NCBI GenBank assembly: GCA_904393115.1
Contig: CAJFMX010000014.1
Coordinates: 1 to 64,000 of the forward strand
Direction: 5' to 3'
DNA from: an uncultured Clostridia bacterium
GTDB lineage: Bacteria > Bacillota > Clostridia > Christensenellales > UBA1750
DNA length: 64,000 bases
Shown: positions 43,845-54,991 of the stretch, piece by piece
How the letters are laid out: each line of letters opens with the position of its first letter
How positions within the stretch are numbered: position 1 is the first letter of the stretch
Position numbers and translations under genes: made by a program
Notes under the pieces: model-generated
The model's input: the letters and a program-made list of their open reading frames with translations, nothing else
What the model was told of the DNA's origin: nothing
Database searches by the model: none

Positions 43845-44873
43845 ATGGAAGGGAAATGGAAAAAAGGCATCGGGTGGCTGCTGGGCATTGCGCTGCTGAT
43901 CGTCCTGCGAAGAACGATCGGGCGCATTGCCCTGCTTTTGCTTGTCGCCTCGACCCTGGCCTACCTGCTCTGCCCCCTGGAGCGGCTCTTCCGCCAGAGG
44001 CTCCGCCTTTCGCAGGGCCTGGCCTCTGTCCTGGCCTTTGCCTCGGCCGCGCTTGCGCTCGCTGTGCTCGCGGTGTTTGGCATACCGGCGCTGCTGCGCC
44101 AGGTTGCGGCGCTGGGCCAGAGCGCGCCGCAGCTCGTGGAATCCTTTGGGGACCTGCTTAGGGCGCTGTCCGCGCGCATGGCCGCGCTGGGCCTGCCCGA
44201 GGAGACGGTGCTCGCCCTGCAGAGCCGCGCCGGCGACCTCCTGACGCTGTTTGCGGAGTTCCTCTTCTCTCGCCTCATGCAGGTGGTGCAGGGCGTGTCC
44301 AACCTGGGGTATCTGCTGTTCGCGCCGGTTCTGGCCTTCTACATGCTTCGGGACCGGCGGCGGCTCTTCGCGTACCTCACGCGGCTGATCCCCAGCCGCG
44401 TGCGCAAGCCGGTGCTGCGCGTGGCCCTGGCCGTGCGCGACGCCATGGCCGCCTATGTCCACGGCCAGCTCACGGTCTCCACCATAACGGGCACGCTCAC
44501 GGCGCTGGGGCTGCTCGTCATCGGCCTGCCCGCCTGGCTGGCGCTGGGCTTGGTCATGGCGGTCTGCAACCTCATCCCCTACTTCGGGCCCTGGCTGGGG
44601 ATGATCCCCATCGCGCTCTTCTCTGTGACCGAGGGGTTCCCGGCCTTCCTTGGCGGCATCGCGGTCGTGCTGCTCGCCCAGCAGATCGAGAACCTGGTCG
44701 TCTCCCCCCACGTCATCGGGGACACGGCGAGCCTGCACCCGGCGCTGGTCGTGCTCTTCCTGATCGCGGGCGGATGGCTGGCGGGCCTTCCGGGCATGTT
44801 CTACGCCATCCCCGCGGCGCTGTCCCTGCGGGCGGCCCTGCGCGCCCTGCGCGACGCTCGGCTGCGGATCTGA
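43845..44873 (+). CDS. AI-2E family transporter (UPF0118)
   Basis: A 342-residue polytopic membrane protein. Hydrophobic segments flank the characteristic soluble central part (about 85-150), and C-terminal motifs such as VCNLIPYFGPWLGMIP and QQIENLVVSPHVIG define the family. Members act as exporters or ion-coupled antiporters, with TqsA (AI-2) only one case; the substrate here is unknown. In many clostridia alaS follows this gene; here it does not. Confidence 0.9.
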   Translation: MEGKWKKGIGWLLGIALLIVLRRTIGRIALLLLVASTLAYLLCPLERLFRQRLRLSQGLASVLAFASAALALAVLAVFGIPALLRQVAALGQSAPQLVESFGDLLRALSARMAALGLPEETVLALQSRAGDLLTLFAEFLFSRLMQVVQGVSNLGYLLFAPVLAFYMLRDRRRLFAYLTRLIPSRVRKPVLRVALAVRDAMAAYVHGQLTVSTITGTLTALGLLVIGLPAWLALGLVMAVCNLIPYFGPWLGMIPIALFSVTEGFPAFLGGIAVVLLAQQIENLVVSPHVIGDTASLHPALVVLFLIAGGWLAGLPGMFYAIPAALSLRAALRALRDARLRI

Positions 44874-44913
44874 TGCTTTTATGCGCCATTTGCGACAGAT
44901 GAATACAAAGGGT

Positions 44914-44942
44914 TTGAATTCTCGCGCCCCGTAGTGTATAAT
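44914..44942 (+). promoter_or_regulatory. Promoter of ireB-ruvX-DUF1292
   Basis: TTGAAT (44914-44919), a 17-bp spacer and a perfect TATAAT (44937-44942). Confidence 0.75.
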
Positions 44943-44975
44943 GGGAGAAGATCGAACGGGAAGGAGCGCGAGGGG

Positions 44976-45236
44976 ATGGACCAGTTTAACGATACCATGC
45001 GATTTCAGCTTGAAAACGCCGTATCCATGAACGCACACGACATTCTGATGAGCGTCTACGGTTCGCTCAAGGAAAAGGGGTACGACCCCATCAATCAGAT
45101 CGTCGGGTACCTGCTCTCGGGCGACCCGACCTACATCACCAGCTACGGCAACGCGCGCTACCTCATCCGCCAGCTCGAACGCGACGAGCTGCTGGAGGAG
45201 CTGGTGCGTTCCTACGTGCTGGACCAAGAACAATGA
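44976..45236 (+). CDS. ireB: IreB-family regulatory phosphoprotein (UPF0297)
   Basis: An 86-residue protein matching IreB, the substrate of the Ser/Thr kinase IreK in Enterococcus. [20 protein letters not shown] and [14 protein letters not shown] are conserved. Of the two threonines phosphorylated in IreB only Thr7 is kept here. It leads the conserved ireB-ruvX-DUF1292 operon. Confidence 0.93.
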   Translation: MDQFNDTMRFQLENAVSMNAHDILMSVYGSLKEKGYDPINQIVGYLLSGDPTYITSYGNARYLIRQLERDELLEELVRSYVLDQEQ

Positions 45237-45247
45237 CGGGAGCGGAG

Positions 45248-45288
45248 GGAAGGCGCGCGCAAGGCATTGGCGCTTGCGCGCGCCTTCC
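45248..45288 (+). other. 16-bp perfect hairpin just upstream of ruvX
   Basis: The arms 45248-45263 and 45273-45288 are perfectly complementary with a 9-nt loop. There is no T run after it, and the ruvX start follows 12 nt later with only GGGAAAAG as ribosome binding site. It may be a partial terminator, an RNase processing site or a translation modulator. Confidence 0.65.
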
Positions 45289-45300
45289 TTGGGAAAAGCG

Positions 45301-45747
45301 ATGGAAAACACTGTGATCGCGCTGGATGTCGGCAGCGTGCGCATCGGCGTTGCGGCCAGCGACGCGCTCGGCATCACGGCGCAGGCGCTGGAGACCTGGA
45401 CGCGCAAGGGCCTGGAAAACGACCTTGCGCACTTTGCCGACCTTGCCAGGGCGCGCGGCGCGGGGGCCTTCGTCCTGGGCCTTCCCCGCAACATGGACGG
45501 GAGCGAGGGCCAGCAGGCCGCGGACACGCGCGCCTTTGGCGACGCGCTCGCCGCGCGCACGAACCTTCCCCTTCACTATGTGGACGAGCGGCTCACCAGC
45601 GCCAGCGCGCACCTCGCGCTGCAGGAGGGCGGGCTCAAGCGCCGCGCGCACAAGGCCGTCGTGGACAAGGTTGCCGCGGTCCTGATCCTGCAAACCTACA
45701 TGAGCTGCCCGGCCCGCTTTCCAGCCGAAAGGAGAGAGCCAACATGA
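45301..45747 (+). CDS. ruvX: Holliday junction resolvase-like / pre-16S rRNA nuclease YqgF
   Basis: A 148-residue RNase H-fold nuclease. VIALDVGSVRIGVAASD with the catalytic Asp is at the N-terminus, VLGLPRNMDGSEG in the middle, VDERLTSASA and a C-terminal DKVAAVLILQTY with Asp complete the site. YqgF processes pre-16S rRNA in bacteria. The start at 45301 is set by the family N-terminus, although its ribosome binding site is weak. Its stop overlaps the next start (ATGA). Confidence 0.93.
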   Translation: MENTVIALDVGSVRIGVAASDALGITAQALETWTRKGLENDLAHFADLARARGAGAFVLGLPRNMDGSEGQQAADTRAFGDALAARTNLPLHYVDERLTSASAHLALQEGGLKRRAHKAVVDKVAAVLILQTYMSCPARFPAERREPT

Positions 45748-46037
45748 CCGAAGAGTTGGACAACATCGTGGTCCTGACGGACGAGGACGGCAACGAGGTG
45801 CAGTTTGAGCACGTCGTCACCGTGACCCACAAGAACAAGGAGTACGTCTGCCTCATCCCCATCGAGGGCATCGACTACGGCGAGGACGAGGACGAAAACG
45901 CGCTGATCTTCCTGGAGATCCTTCCCGGCAAGAACGGCGAGGAGGACGTCTACCAGGGCGTGGAGGACGAAAAGCTCCTGAACGAGCTCTACGCCAAGTA
46001 CCTGGAGGCCGTCGAGTTCGAGGACGACGAGGAATGA
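45744..46037 (+). CDS. DUF1292 protein (YrzB-like)
   Basis: A 97-residue acidic protein with DNIVVLTDEDGNEVQFEHV at its N-terminus and a polyacidic tail, matching the DUF1292 family of unknown function always found after ruvX in Firmicutes. Coupled to ruvX by a 4-bp overlap. AGGAGAG ribosome binding site. Confidence 0.9.
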   Translation: MTEELDNIVVLTDEDGNEVQFEHVVTVTHKNKEYVCLIPIEGIDYGEDEDENALIFLEILPGKNGEEDVYQGVEDEKLLNELYAKYLEAVEFEDDEE

Positions 46038-46042
46038 CAAAG

Positions 46043-46083
46043 CGCGCGGGGGAGAAGGCTTGCTTCTCCCCCGCGCGTTTTTC
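46043..46083 (+). terminator. Terminator of the ireB operon
   Basis: A 15-bp perfect stem (46043-46057 with 46063-46077), a 5-nt loop and a long T-rich tail. Confidence 0.9.
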
Positions 46084-46097
46084 TTTTTTTGTCTGCT

Positions 46098-46373
46098 TTA
46101 CGCGATGTCGCGCGCCTTCATGCGGTTGTTCTCCCGCCTGCGCGCCGCGTGCTGCCCCTTTGCCCAGATCAGCAGCAGCAGGAGCATGGGAAATACCAGC
46201 ATCGCCCAGTCCCGCCCCAGGACGATGCTCCCCCTTGCAAACAGGAAGGCGAGCGTCCCCGCCCAAATCAGGGGCACGATGCCGCCCAGGTACCAGCGGC
46301 GCGGGCTCTTATGGCTCGCCCAGAAGTGGAACAGCGTCAATGCGATAACTGCAACACAGATCAGCGCTTTCAT
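46098..46373 (-). CDS. Small membrane protein after a DUF2089 regulator
   Basis: A 91-residue protein with three hydrophobic helices (about 3-17, 24-42 and 51-70) and a basic C-terminal tail. Its start overlaps the stop of the DUF2089 gene (ATGA), so both are expressed together. No family recognised; small membrane proteins frequently accompany DUF2089 regulators. Confidence 0.7.
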   Translation of the reverse strand: MKALICVAVIALTLFHFWASHKSPRRWYLGGIVPLIWAGTLAFLFARGSIVLGRDWAMLVFPMLLLLLIWAKGQHAARRRENNRMKARDIA

Positions 46374-46696
46374 TCGGTTCTCTCTCCCTTCTCCTGCGCG
46401 CTCTCTCGCGCCTCTTTGCGGTAGTGCTCCATGATGTCCTTGGCCGTCTCCAGGTCGATGCGGGCGTCCACGGCAAGGCTCCGGATATAGGTCAAAAACG
46501 GCTCCTCCTCGCGCCGGTCCGCGAGTGAAATCTTCTGGATGAGCCGGTCCAGCCGCAGCCGCACCGTGGGATAGGAGACCTCGTAGCGCCGCGCCACCTC
46601 CTTGAGCGACCCGGACGCGCAGACGAAGTTCTTCAGAAACGAGGCGTCCTCCTCCTCCAGCGCCAAAAACCACTGCGGAACCTTGTCGATGTCCAT
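46370..46696 (-). CDS. DUF2089-family helix-turn-helix protein
   Basis: A 108-residue protein with the DUF2089 arrangement: PQWFLALEEEDASFLKNFV, a helix-turn-helix (SGSLKEVARRYEVSYPTVRLRLDRLIQKI, about 28-56) and a C-terminal helical part. The N-terminal zinc-ribbon found in some relatives is missing. A strong AAGGAGGGG ribosome binding site supports the ATG at 46696. It probably regulates its own two-gene operon. Confidence 0.8.
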   Translation of the reverse strand: MDIDKVPQWFLALEEEDASFLKNFVCASGSLKEVARRYEVSYPTVRLRLDRLIQKISLADRREEEPFLTYIRSLAVDARIDLETAKDIMEHYRKEARESAQEKGERTE

Positions 46697-46722
46697 GCCT
46701 CTCCCCTCCTTCAACAAAATTA

Positions 46723-46750
46723 AGTATACCATAAATAAAATGAAAGTCAA
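46723..46750 (-). promoter_or_regulatory. Promoter of the DUF2089 operon
   Basis: On the minus strand TTGACT (46745-46750), a 16-bp AT-rich spacer and TATACT (46723-46728). The local AT richness is striking in this GC-rich region. Confidence 0.7.
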
Positions 46751-46812
46751 TCCATATTCGCATTTTTATTTTATCTCGTCCTCTCCGCCCCCGGGCCGGG
46801 GCGGCAAAGAGC

Positions 46813-46842
46813 CTTGCAACTTCCCTCCAACTGTTGTAAGAT
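46813..46842 (+). promoter_or_regulatory. araBD promoter with overlapping inverted repeat
   Basis: TTGCAA (46814-46819), a 17-bp spacer and TAAGAT (46837-46842). CTTGCAAC (46813-46820) and GTTGTAAG (46833-46840) form an inverted repeat with one mismatch that covers both hexamers, a good layout for a sugar-responsive repressor. Confidence 0.6.
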
Positions 46843-46902
46843 GGTGGAAGAGAGGGATTGGGCAACGCCCTTGAAAAAATAGAGGAAAGGTGTGTTCATC
46901 GC

Positions 46903-48573
46903 ATGGAAAAATACACCATCGGCGTGGACTACGGCACGCTGAGCGGGCGCGCCGTGCTGGTCAACGCCCGCACCGGCCAGGAGCTGGCCGACGCCGTCTA
47001 CGAATATCCGCACGCCGTCATGGACGAGCAGCTCCCCTGCGGGGTCAAGCTCGGCACGGACTGGGCGCTGCAGCACCCGCAGGACTATCTTGACGTGCTC
47101 GCCCACACCATCCCGGAGGTGCTGCGCAAGAGCGGCGTCTCCGCGGACGACGTCATCGGCATCGGCACGGACTTTACGGCCTGCACGCTCCTTCCCACCA
47201 AGCGCGACGGCACGCCGCTGTGCTTCCTGCCGGAATACGAGCGCGAGCCGCACGCCTACGTCAAGCTCTGGAAGCACCACGCCGCGCAGGACAAGGCCAA
47301 CCGCCTCAACGAGATCGCCGCGGCCCGCGGCGAGGCCTGGCTGCAAAACTACGGCGGAAAGATCAGCAGCGAGTGGGCCATCCCCAAGATCTGGCAGGTG
47401 CTGGACGAGGCGCCGGAGATCTACGCGGCGGCGGACCGCTTCATCGAGGCGGCGGACTGGATCATCTGGCAGCTCTGCGGCCAGGAGACGCGCAACAGCT
47501 GCACCGCCGGCTACAAGGAGATCTGGAACAAGCGGACCGGCTACCCGAGCCCGGACTTCTTCAAGGCCCTGGACCCCCGCCTGGAAACCGTCGTGCAGGA
47601 CAAGCTCGGCACGGTCATCACGCCCCTGGGCAGCCGCGCGGGCAGCCTTACGGAGCGGGCCGCCGCGCTCACGGGCCTGCGCCCCGGCATCGCGGTCGCC
47701 GTGGGCAACGTGGACGCGCACGTCTGCGTTCCGGCGGTGGGCATCGACGGCCCGGCCAAGATGCTGGCCATCATGGGCACCTCCACCTGCCACATCATGA
47801 TGGCGGAGGAGGAAAAGCAGGTGCCCGGCATGTGCGGCGTCGTGGCGGACGGCGTCCTGCCCGGCTACTACGGCTACGAGGCCGGCCAGAGCTGCGTGGG
47901 CGATCACTTCGCCTGGTTCGTGGAGAACTGCGTGCCCGCCGCCTACGCGCAGGAGGCCGAGGCCCAGGGCAAGAACATCCACGTCTACCTCACCGAGAAG
48001 GCGGAAAAACTCCGGCCCGGCCAGAGCGGCCTGCTCGCGCTGGACTGGTGGAACGGCAACCGCTCGGTGCTGGTGGATGTGGACCTGACGGGCATGATGC
48101 TGGGCATGACGCTGGCGACCCGCCCGGAGGAGATGTACCGCGCGCTGATCGAGGCCACGGCCTACGGCACGCGCGAGATCATCGAGAACTACCGCGCAAA
48201 CGGCGTGCCGGTGGAGGAGTTCTTCGCCTCCGGCGGCATCTCCCAGAAGAACGCCATGGCCATGCAGATCTACGCGGACGTGCTCAACATGCCCATCAAG
48301 ATCGCGGGCTCGGCGCAGGGCCCGGCCCTGGGCAGCGCGATCTTCGCCTCCGTCGCGGCGGGCGAGGCCGCCGGCGGCTATGACGACATCTTTGCCGCCG
48401 CGCGCGCCATGGGCCGCACCAAGAACCTGGTCTACACCCCCATCCCCGAGAACGCGGCGGTCTACGACAAACTCTTTGCCGAGTACGTCACGCTGCACGA
48501 CTACTTCGGCCGCGGCGCCAACGACGTCATGAAGCGCCTGAAGGCCATCAAGAAAGAGCAGGCGAGCGAATGA
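46903..48573 (+). CDS. araB: Ribulokinase
   Basis: A 556-residue FGGY-family kinase phosphorylating L-ribulose. The ATPase-fold start is [44 protein letters not shown] and the C-terminal [16 protein letters not shown] are typical of AraB. The ATG at 46903 has AGGAAAGG 12 nt upstream, slightly distant. araD overlaps by 4 bp. The isomerase gene araA is not in the window. Confidence 0.94.
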   Translation: MEKYTIGVDYGTLSGRAVLVNARTGQELADAVYEYPHAVMDEQLPCGVKLGTDWALQHPQDYLDVLAHTIPEVLRKSGVSADDVIGIGTDFTACTLLPTKRDGTPLCFLPEYEREPHAYVKLWKHHAAQDKANRLNEIAAARGEAWLQNYGGKISSEWAIPKIWQVLDEAPEIYAAADRFIEAADWIIWQLCGQETRNSCTAGYKEIWNKRTGYPSPDFFKALDPRLETVVQDKLGTVITPLGSRAGSLTERAAALTGLRPGIAVAVGNVDAHVCVPAVGIDGPAKMLAIMGTSTCHIMMAEEEKQVPGMCGVVADGVLPGYYGYEAGQSCVGDHFAWFVENCVPAAYAQEAEAQGKNIHVYLTEKAEKLRPGQSGLLALDWWNGNRSVLVDVDLTGMMLGMTLATRPEEMYRALIEATAYGTREIIENYRANGVPVEEFFASGGISQKNAMAMQIYADVLNMPIKIAGSAQGPALGSAIFASVAAGEAAGGYDDIFAAARAMGRTKNLVYTPIPENAAVYDKLFAEYVTLHDYFGRGANDVMKRLKAIKKEQASE

Positions 48574-49265
48574 TGCTGAAGAAACTCAAGGAACAGGTCC
48601 TTGCGGCCAACCTCCTCCTCCCCAAGCACGGCCTGGTCACCTTCACCTGGGGCAACGTCAGCGGCATCGACCGCGAAAAGGGCCTCGTCGTCATCAAGCC
48701 CAGCGGCGTGGAGTACGACGAGATGACCGCGGACGACATGGTCGTGGTCGACCTTGCCACGGGCGAGCGCGTGGAGGGCAAGCTCAAGCCCTCGTCCGAC
48801 ACGCCCACGCACCTGGTGCTCTACCGCGCGTTTCCGGGCCTGGGCGGCATCGTGCACACCCACAGCCGCTGGGCCACCACCATGGCGCAGCTGGGCCGCG
48901 GCATCCCGGCCCTGGGCACCACGCACGCGGACTACTTCTACGGCGAGATCCCCTGCACGCGCAAGATGACCCCCGCGGAGATCGCCGGCGAGTACGAGCG
49001 GGAGACCGGCAACGTCATCGTGGAGACCTTCCAGGGCAAGAACCCGGAGGACATCCCCGCGGTGCTGGTGCACAGCCATGGCCCCTTCGCCTGGGGCACG
49101 GACCCCAAGAACGCCGTGCACAACGCCGTCGTCCTGGAGGAGATCGCCTTCATGGCCTGGCACGACCTGGCCCTGCAGCCGGACGTTGCGGCCATGCAGC
49201 AGGAGCTGCTGGACAAGCACTACCTGCGCAAGCACGGCGCCAACGCCTACTACGGACAGAATTGA
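48570..49265 (+). CDS. araD: L-ribulose-5-phosphate 4-epimerase
   Basis: A 231-residue class II aldolase-family enzyme making D-xylulose 5-phosphate. [14 protein letters not shown]-like start ([13 protein letters not shown]), VKPSGV-like [11 protein letters not shown], the zinc histidines in VHTHSRWAT and the later [10 protein letters not shown] are present. Translationally coupled to araB, so the pair catabolises L-ribulose or L-arabinose. Confidence 0.94.
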   Translation: MMLKKLKEQVLAANLLLPKHGLVTFTWGNVSGIDREKGLVVIKPSGVEYDEMTADDMVVVDLATGERVEGKLKPSSDTPTHLVLYRAFPGLGGIVHTHSRWATTMAQLGRGIPALGTTHADYFYGEIPCTRKMTPAEIAGEYERETGNVIVETFQGKNPEDIPAVLVHSHGPFAWGTDPKNAVHNAVVLEEIAFMAWHDLALQPDVAAMQQELLDKHYLRKHGANAYYGQN

Positions 49266-49270
49266 CCGCA

Positions 49271-49299
49271 AAGAGGGACGCATCGCCGTCCCTCTTTTT
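49271..49299 (+). terminator. Terminator of araBD
   Basis: A 10-bp stem (49271-49280 with 49287-49296), a 6-nt loop and TTTTT overlapping the stem end. The Nudix gene starts 20 bp later. Confidence 0.7.
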
Positions 49300-49317
49300 G
49301 CAAAGGAGGGCAATTCC

Positions 49318-49923
49318 ATGGAACTGCGCGACAAAAACGGCCTCACGGAGCGGGAGTACCTGGCCCAATACCGCGCCGACAAGTATCCCCGGCCGTCGGT
49401 GACGGTGGACGTCTGCCTCTTTTCCCGCGCGGCGGACGGGGCGCTGCGCACGCTGCTGATCCGCCGGGGCGGCCACCCCTTCCTCGGCTGGTGGGCGCTG
49501 CCGGGCGGCTTTGCACAGCCCGGGGAGCGCGTGGAGGAAGCCGCCGCCCGCGAGCTGGAGGAGGAGACGAATCTGTGCGGGCTGACGCTCTGCCCCGTCG
49601 GCGTCTTCAGCGCGGCGGGGCGGGACCCGCGCGGCTGGACCCTCTCCTGCGCCTATGCGGCCCTCGTCGAGGGCGCAGCGCCCGCGGCCCGCGCCGGGGA
49701 CGATGCGGCGAGCGCCCGCTGGTTTGACGTGGACTTTGTCCGCGCCGGGGACCAGGCGCGCCTAACCCTTCGCGCGCAGGGCGACGAGCTGCGCGCCGAG
49801 GCGGCGGTCCTGCGCGAGCAGACGCCCTTTGGCGAGGCGCTGCGCTGCGGGGAGGGCTGGGGCCAGGGCCTGGCCTTTGACCACGGCGAGATCCTCCTGA
49901 CCGCGCTGCTCCGCCTGCGCTGA
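49318..49923 (+). CDS. Nudix hydrolase (NrtR/ADP-ribose-type)
   Basis: A 201-residue protein. The Nudix box GGFAQPGERVEEAAARELEE continues into ETNL, with Asn at the final Gly position, a change seen in ADP-ribose/ADP-sugar type members. SVTVDVCLFS and LGWWALPGGF precede it. The C-terminal 70 residues do not form a clear winged helix, so it is more likely an enzyme than the regulator NrtR. It could be co-expressed with araBD by read-through. Confidence 0.82.
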   Translation: MELRDKNGLTEREYLAQYRADKYPRPSVTVDVCLFSRAADGALRTLLIRRGGHPFLGWWALPGGFAQPGERVEEAAARELEEETNLCGLTLCPVGVFSAAGRDPRGWTLSCAYAALVEGAAPAARAGDDAASARWFDVDFVRAGDQARLTLRAQGDELRAEAAVLREQTPFGEALRCGEGWGQGLAFDHGEILLTALLRLR

Positions 49924-49934
49924 CGGAGCGCCCA

Positions 49935-49982
49935 AAAAGCCGCGGCCTGCGGGAAATCCGGTTCCCGCAGGCCGCGGCTTTT
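49935..49982 (+). terminator. Very strong terminator with a 21-bp perfect stem
   Basis: AAAAGCCGC... (49935-49955) pairs completely with 49962-49982 around a 6-nt loop; the ends are A4 and T4, so it works in both directions. It insulates the gyrase operon from upstream reading. Confidence 0.9.
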
Positions 49983-50063
49983 CTCCGCCCGCCGGGGCAA
50001 AAAAATGGGTTTATTATTATCCTGTTAAATCCCCTCCCCTTTCTTTTAATTGGTGCAAAAATC

Positions 50064-50072
50064 TGATATAAT
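50064..50072 (+). promoter_or_regulatory. Extended -10 promoter of remB-gyrB
   Basis: TGATATAAT is a consensus extended -10 (TGn TATAAT). No good -35 is seen at 17 bp. It lies about 40 bp before remB in an AT-rich stretch. Gyrase genes are often controlled by supercoiling-sensitive promoters. Confidence 0.6.
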
Positions 50073-50110
50073 ATATAAGAAGGAAATTTCTTTTTCGGGA
50101 GGGGTTCCGC

Positions 50111-52289
<2,179 letters not shown>

Positions 52290-52317
52290 CGCCGCAAACG
52301 ACAGCAAGGAGGCCGGT

Positions 52318-54912
52318 ATGGACCAACAAGACAACTATCAGGGCGAACGCCTCGTTCCGCTGGACATCGAGCGGGAGCTCAAAAATTCCTTCATCGCCTA
52401 CGCCATGGCGGTCATCGTCTCCCGCGCGCTGCCGGACGTGCGCGACGGCCTTAAGCCCGTGCACCGCCGCATCCTCTACGCGATGACGGAGCTGGGCATG
52501 ACGCCCGACAAGCCCTTCCGCAAGAGCGCGCGCATCGTGGGCGACGTTCTGGGTAAATACCATCCCCACGGCGATACGGCCGTCTACGACGCCATGGTGC
52601 GCCTTGCGCAGGACTTCTCCATGCGCTACATGCTCGTCGAGGGCCAGGGCAACTTCGGCTCCGTGGACGGCGACAGCCCCGCGGCCATGCGCTACACCGA
52701 GGCGCGCCTGTCCCGCATCGCGGCGGACATGACCGCGGACCTGGACAAGCAGACCGTGGACTTCTACCCCAACTTCGACGAAACGCTCATGCAGCCGGAG
52801 GTGCTGCCCTCGCGCTTCCCGAACCTGCTGGTCAACGGCTCGGGCGGCATCGCGGTGGGCATGGCCACCAACATCCCGCCCCACAACATGGGCGAGGCCA
52901 TCGACGGCGTGGTCTACATGCTCGACCACCCGGACTGCACGGCCGCGGACCTGATGAAGATCATCAAGGGGCCGGACTTCCCCACGGGCGGCCTGATCAT
53001 GGGCCTGAACGGCATCAAGTCCGCGTACCTGACGGGCAAGGGCCGCATCATCATGCGCGCCCGCACGGAGATCGAGCCCATGAGCGCCACGCGCAGCCGC
53101 ATCGTGGTCACGGAGATCCCCTACCAGGTCAACAAGGCGCGCCTGGTCGAGAAGATCGCCGAGCTCGTGCACGACAAGCGCGTGGACGGCATTTCCGACC
53201 TGCGCGACGAGTCCGACCGCCAGGGCATGCGCATCGTCATCGAGCTCAAGAAGGACGTCAACCCCCAGGTCGTGCTCAACACCCTCTTTAAGCACACGCA
53301 GATGCAGGAGACCTTCGGCGTCAACATGCTGGCGCTGGTGGGCGGCGTGCCCAAGGTGCTCAACCTGCAGCAGATGATCTATCACTACATCGAGCACCAG
53401 AAGGACGTCATCGTCCGCCGCACGCGCTACGACCTCGGCAAGGCCGAGGCCCGCGCCCACATCCTGGAGGGCCTGCTCATCGCCCTGGACCACATCGACG
53501 AGGTCATCTCGCTCCTGCGCGCCTCCCGCACCGCGGCCGACGCCAAGGAGGGCCTGATGAGCCGCTTCGGCCTGTCGGAAAAGCAGGCCCAGGCCATCCT
53601 GGACATGCGCATGCAGCGCCTGGTCGGCTTGGAGCGCGAGCGCCTGCGCGCGGAGTACGACGAACTGCAAAAGACCATCGCCCACCTTCGGGAGGTGCTC
53701 GGCAGCGAGGAGCTCGTGCGCGGCATCATCCGCGAGGAGATCCTGCAGATCCGCGCCAAGTACGCCGACGCGCGCCGCACGGAAATCGTGCCCGTCTCCA
53801 ACGAAATCGAGCTGGCGGACCTCATCCAGGAAGAGGACATGGCCGTGACCCTGACGCACTACGGCTACATCAAGCGCGTCACCGCGGACACCTACCGCGC
53901 GCAGAAGCGCGGCGGCAAGGGCATCACCGGCATGACCACGCGCGAGGAGGACTATGCCGAGCAGATCTTCGTCACCTCCACGCACGCGGACCTGCTCTTC
54001 TTCACCACGCGCGGCCGCATGTTCAAGCTCACCTGTTACGAGATTCCGGAGGCCGGGCGCACGGCCAAGGGCACGGCGATTGTGAACCTGCTCCAGCTCG
54101 ACGGGGGCGAGAAGGTCACCACCGTCATCCCCGTGGACGAGGACCAGGGCGGCAACCTGGTCATGGCCACAAAGAACGGCCTCATCAAGAAGACGGCCCT
54201 GTCCGAGTTCCGCAACCTGCGCGCCAGCGGCCTGATCGCCGTGACGCTGCGCGAGGACGACGAGCTGATCGGCGTGACGCTGACCGACGGCAGCCGGGAG
54301 CTGCTGCTCGGCACGCGCCAGGGCATGTCCATCCGCTTCCATGAGGACGACGTGCGCACGATGGGCCGCACGGCCATGGGCGTGCGCTCCATCGACCTTG
54401 CGCCGGGGGACGAGGTCGTCTCCATGAGCGCCGTGCAGGAGGACTGCGAGGTGCTCACCATCTCCGAAAACGGCTACGGCAAGCGCACGCCGGAGGCGGA
54501 ATACCGCGTGCAGTCCCGCGGCGGCAAGGGCATCAAGGCCATGCAGCTGACGGACAAGACCGGCCCCCTGTCCGCCCTGATGCTGGTCCGGGAGGACGAG
54601 GACGTCATGCTCATCTCCGACGACGGCACCATCATCCGCATGGCTGTGGCCGACATCTCCACGCAGTCGCGCTCCACGCAGGGCGTGCGGCTCATGCGCC
54701 TTGCGGACAGCAGCCGCGTCGTCGCCGTGACCACGACGGAGAAGATCGAGGAGACGGACGAGGAGGCGAGCGCGGACGCGTCCGCCGCGCTGCCCGAGGC
54801 CGATCCCAACGATCCCGACACCGCCGCGCCGGACGACCTCTCCTATGCGGGCGACGAGGACCGCGACATCGCGCGCCTCCTCGAGCGCGCCGAAGAGGAC
54901 GGCGACATCTGA
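52318..54912 (+). CDS. gyrA: DNA gyrase subunit A
   Basis: The 864-residue cleavage subunit. The catalytic Tyr is in [11 protein letters not shown] (about residue 123), the quinolone-determining region reads [13 protein letters not shown] and the GyrA box QKRGGKG in the C-terminal beta-pinwheel identifies gyrase rather than topoisomerase IV. The last 60 residues are acidic and extend past the pinwheel. dnaA/recF do not precede this operon in the window. Confidence 0.98.
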   Translation: MDQQDNYQGERLVPLDIERELKNSFIAYAMAVIVSRALPDVRDGLKPVHRRILYAMTELGMTPDKPFRKSARIVGDVLGKYHPHGDTAVYDAMVRLAQDFSMRYMLVEGQGNFGSVDGDSPAAMRYTEARLSRIAADMTADLDKQTVDFYPNFDETLMQPEVLPSRFPNLLVNGSGGIAVGMATNIPPHNMGEAIDGVVYMLDHPDCTAADLMKIIKGPDFPTGGLIMGLNGIKSAYLTGKGRIIMRARTEIEPMSATRSRIVVTEIPYQVNKARLVEKIAELVHDKRVDGISDLRDESDRQGMRIVIELKKDVNPQVVLNTLFKHTQMQETFGVNMLALVGGVPKVLNLQQMIYHYIEHQKDVIVRRTRYDLGKAEARAHILEGLLIALDHIDEVISLLRASRTAADAKEGLMSRFGLSEKQAQAILDMRMQRLVGLERERLRAEYDELQKTIAHLREVLGSEELVRGIIREEILQIRAKYADARRTEIVPVSNEIELADLIQEEDMAVTLTHYGYIKRVTADTYRAQKRGGKGITGMTTREEDYAEQIFVTSTHADLLFFTTRGRMFKLTCYEIPEAGRTAKGTAIVNLLQLDGGEKVTTVIPVDEDQGGNLVMATKNGLIKKTALSEFRNLRASGLIAVTLREDDELIGVTLTDGSRELLLGTRQGMSIRFHEDDVRTMGRTAMGVRSIDLAPGDEVVSMSAVQEDCEVLTISENGYGKRTPEAEYRVQSRGGKGIKAMQLTDKTGPLSALMLVREDEDVMLISDDGTIIRMAVADISTQSRSTQGVRLMRLADSSRVVAVTTTEKIEETDEEASADASAALPEADPNDPDTAAPDDLSYAGDEDRDIARLLERAEEDGDI

Positions 54913-54929
54913 TCCATTTCCCGGAAAAA

Positions 54930-54975
54930 GCGCGGCCCGTTCCCCTTGGATAGGGGGAGCGGGCCGCGCCCTTTT
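54930..54975. terminator. Bidirectional terminator after gyrA
   Basis: A stem of about 16 bp (54930-54945 with 54954-54969) flanked by AAAAA and TTTTT, shared with the convergent epimerase gene. Confidence 0.85.
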
Positions 54976-54991
54976 TCTTTTTGGGTTTGCC

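Noticed and set aside
52318-54912. Quinolone-resistance mutation in GyrA (Thr at the Ser83-equivalent position)
   Set aside because: Thr is the natural residue in several Clostridia, so nothing can be concluded.
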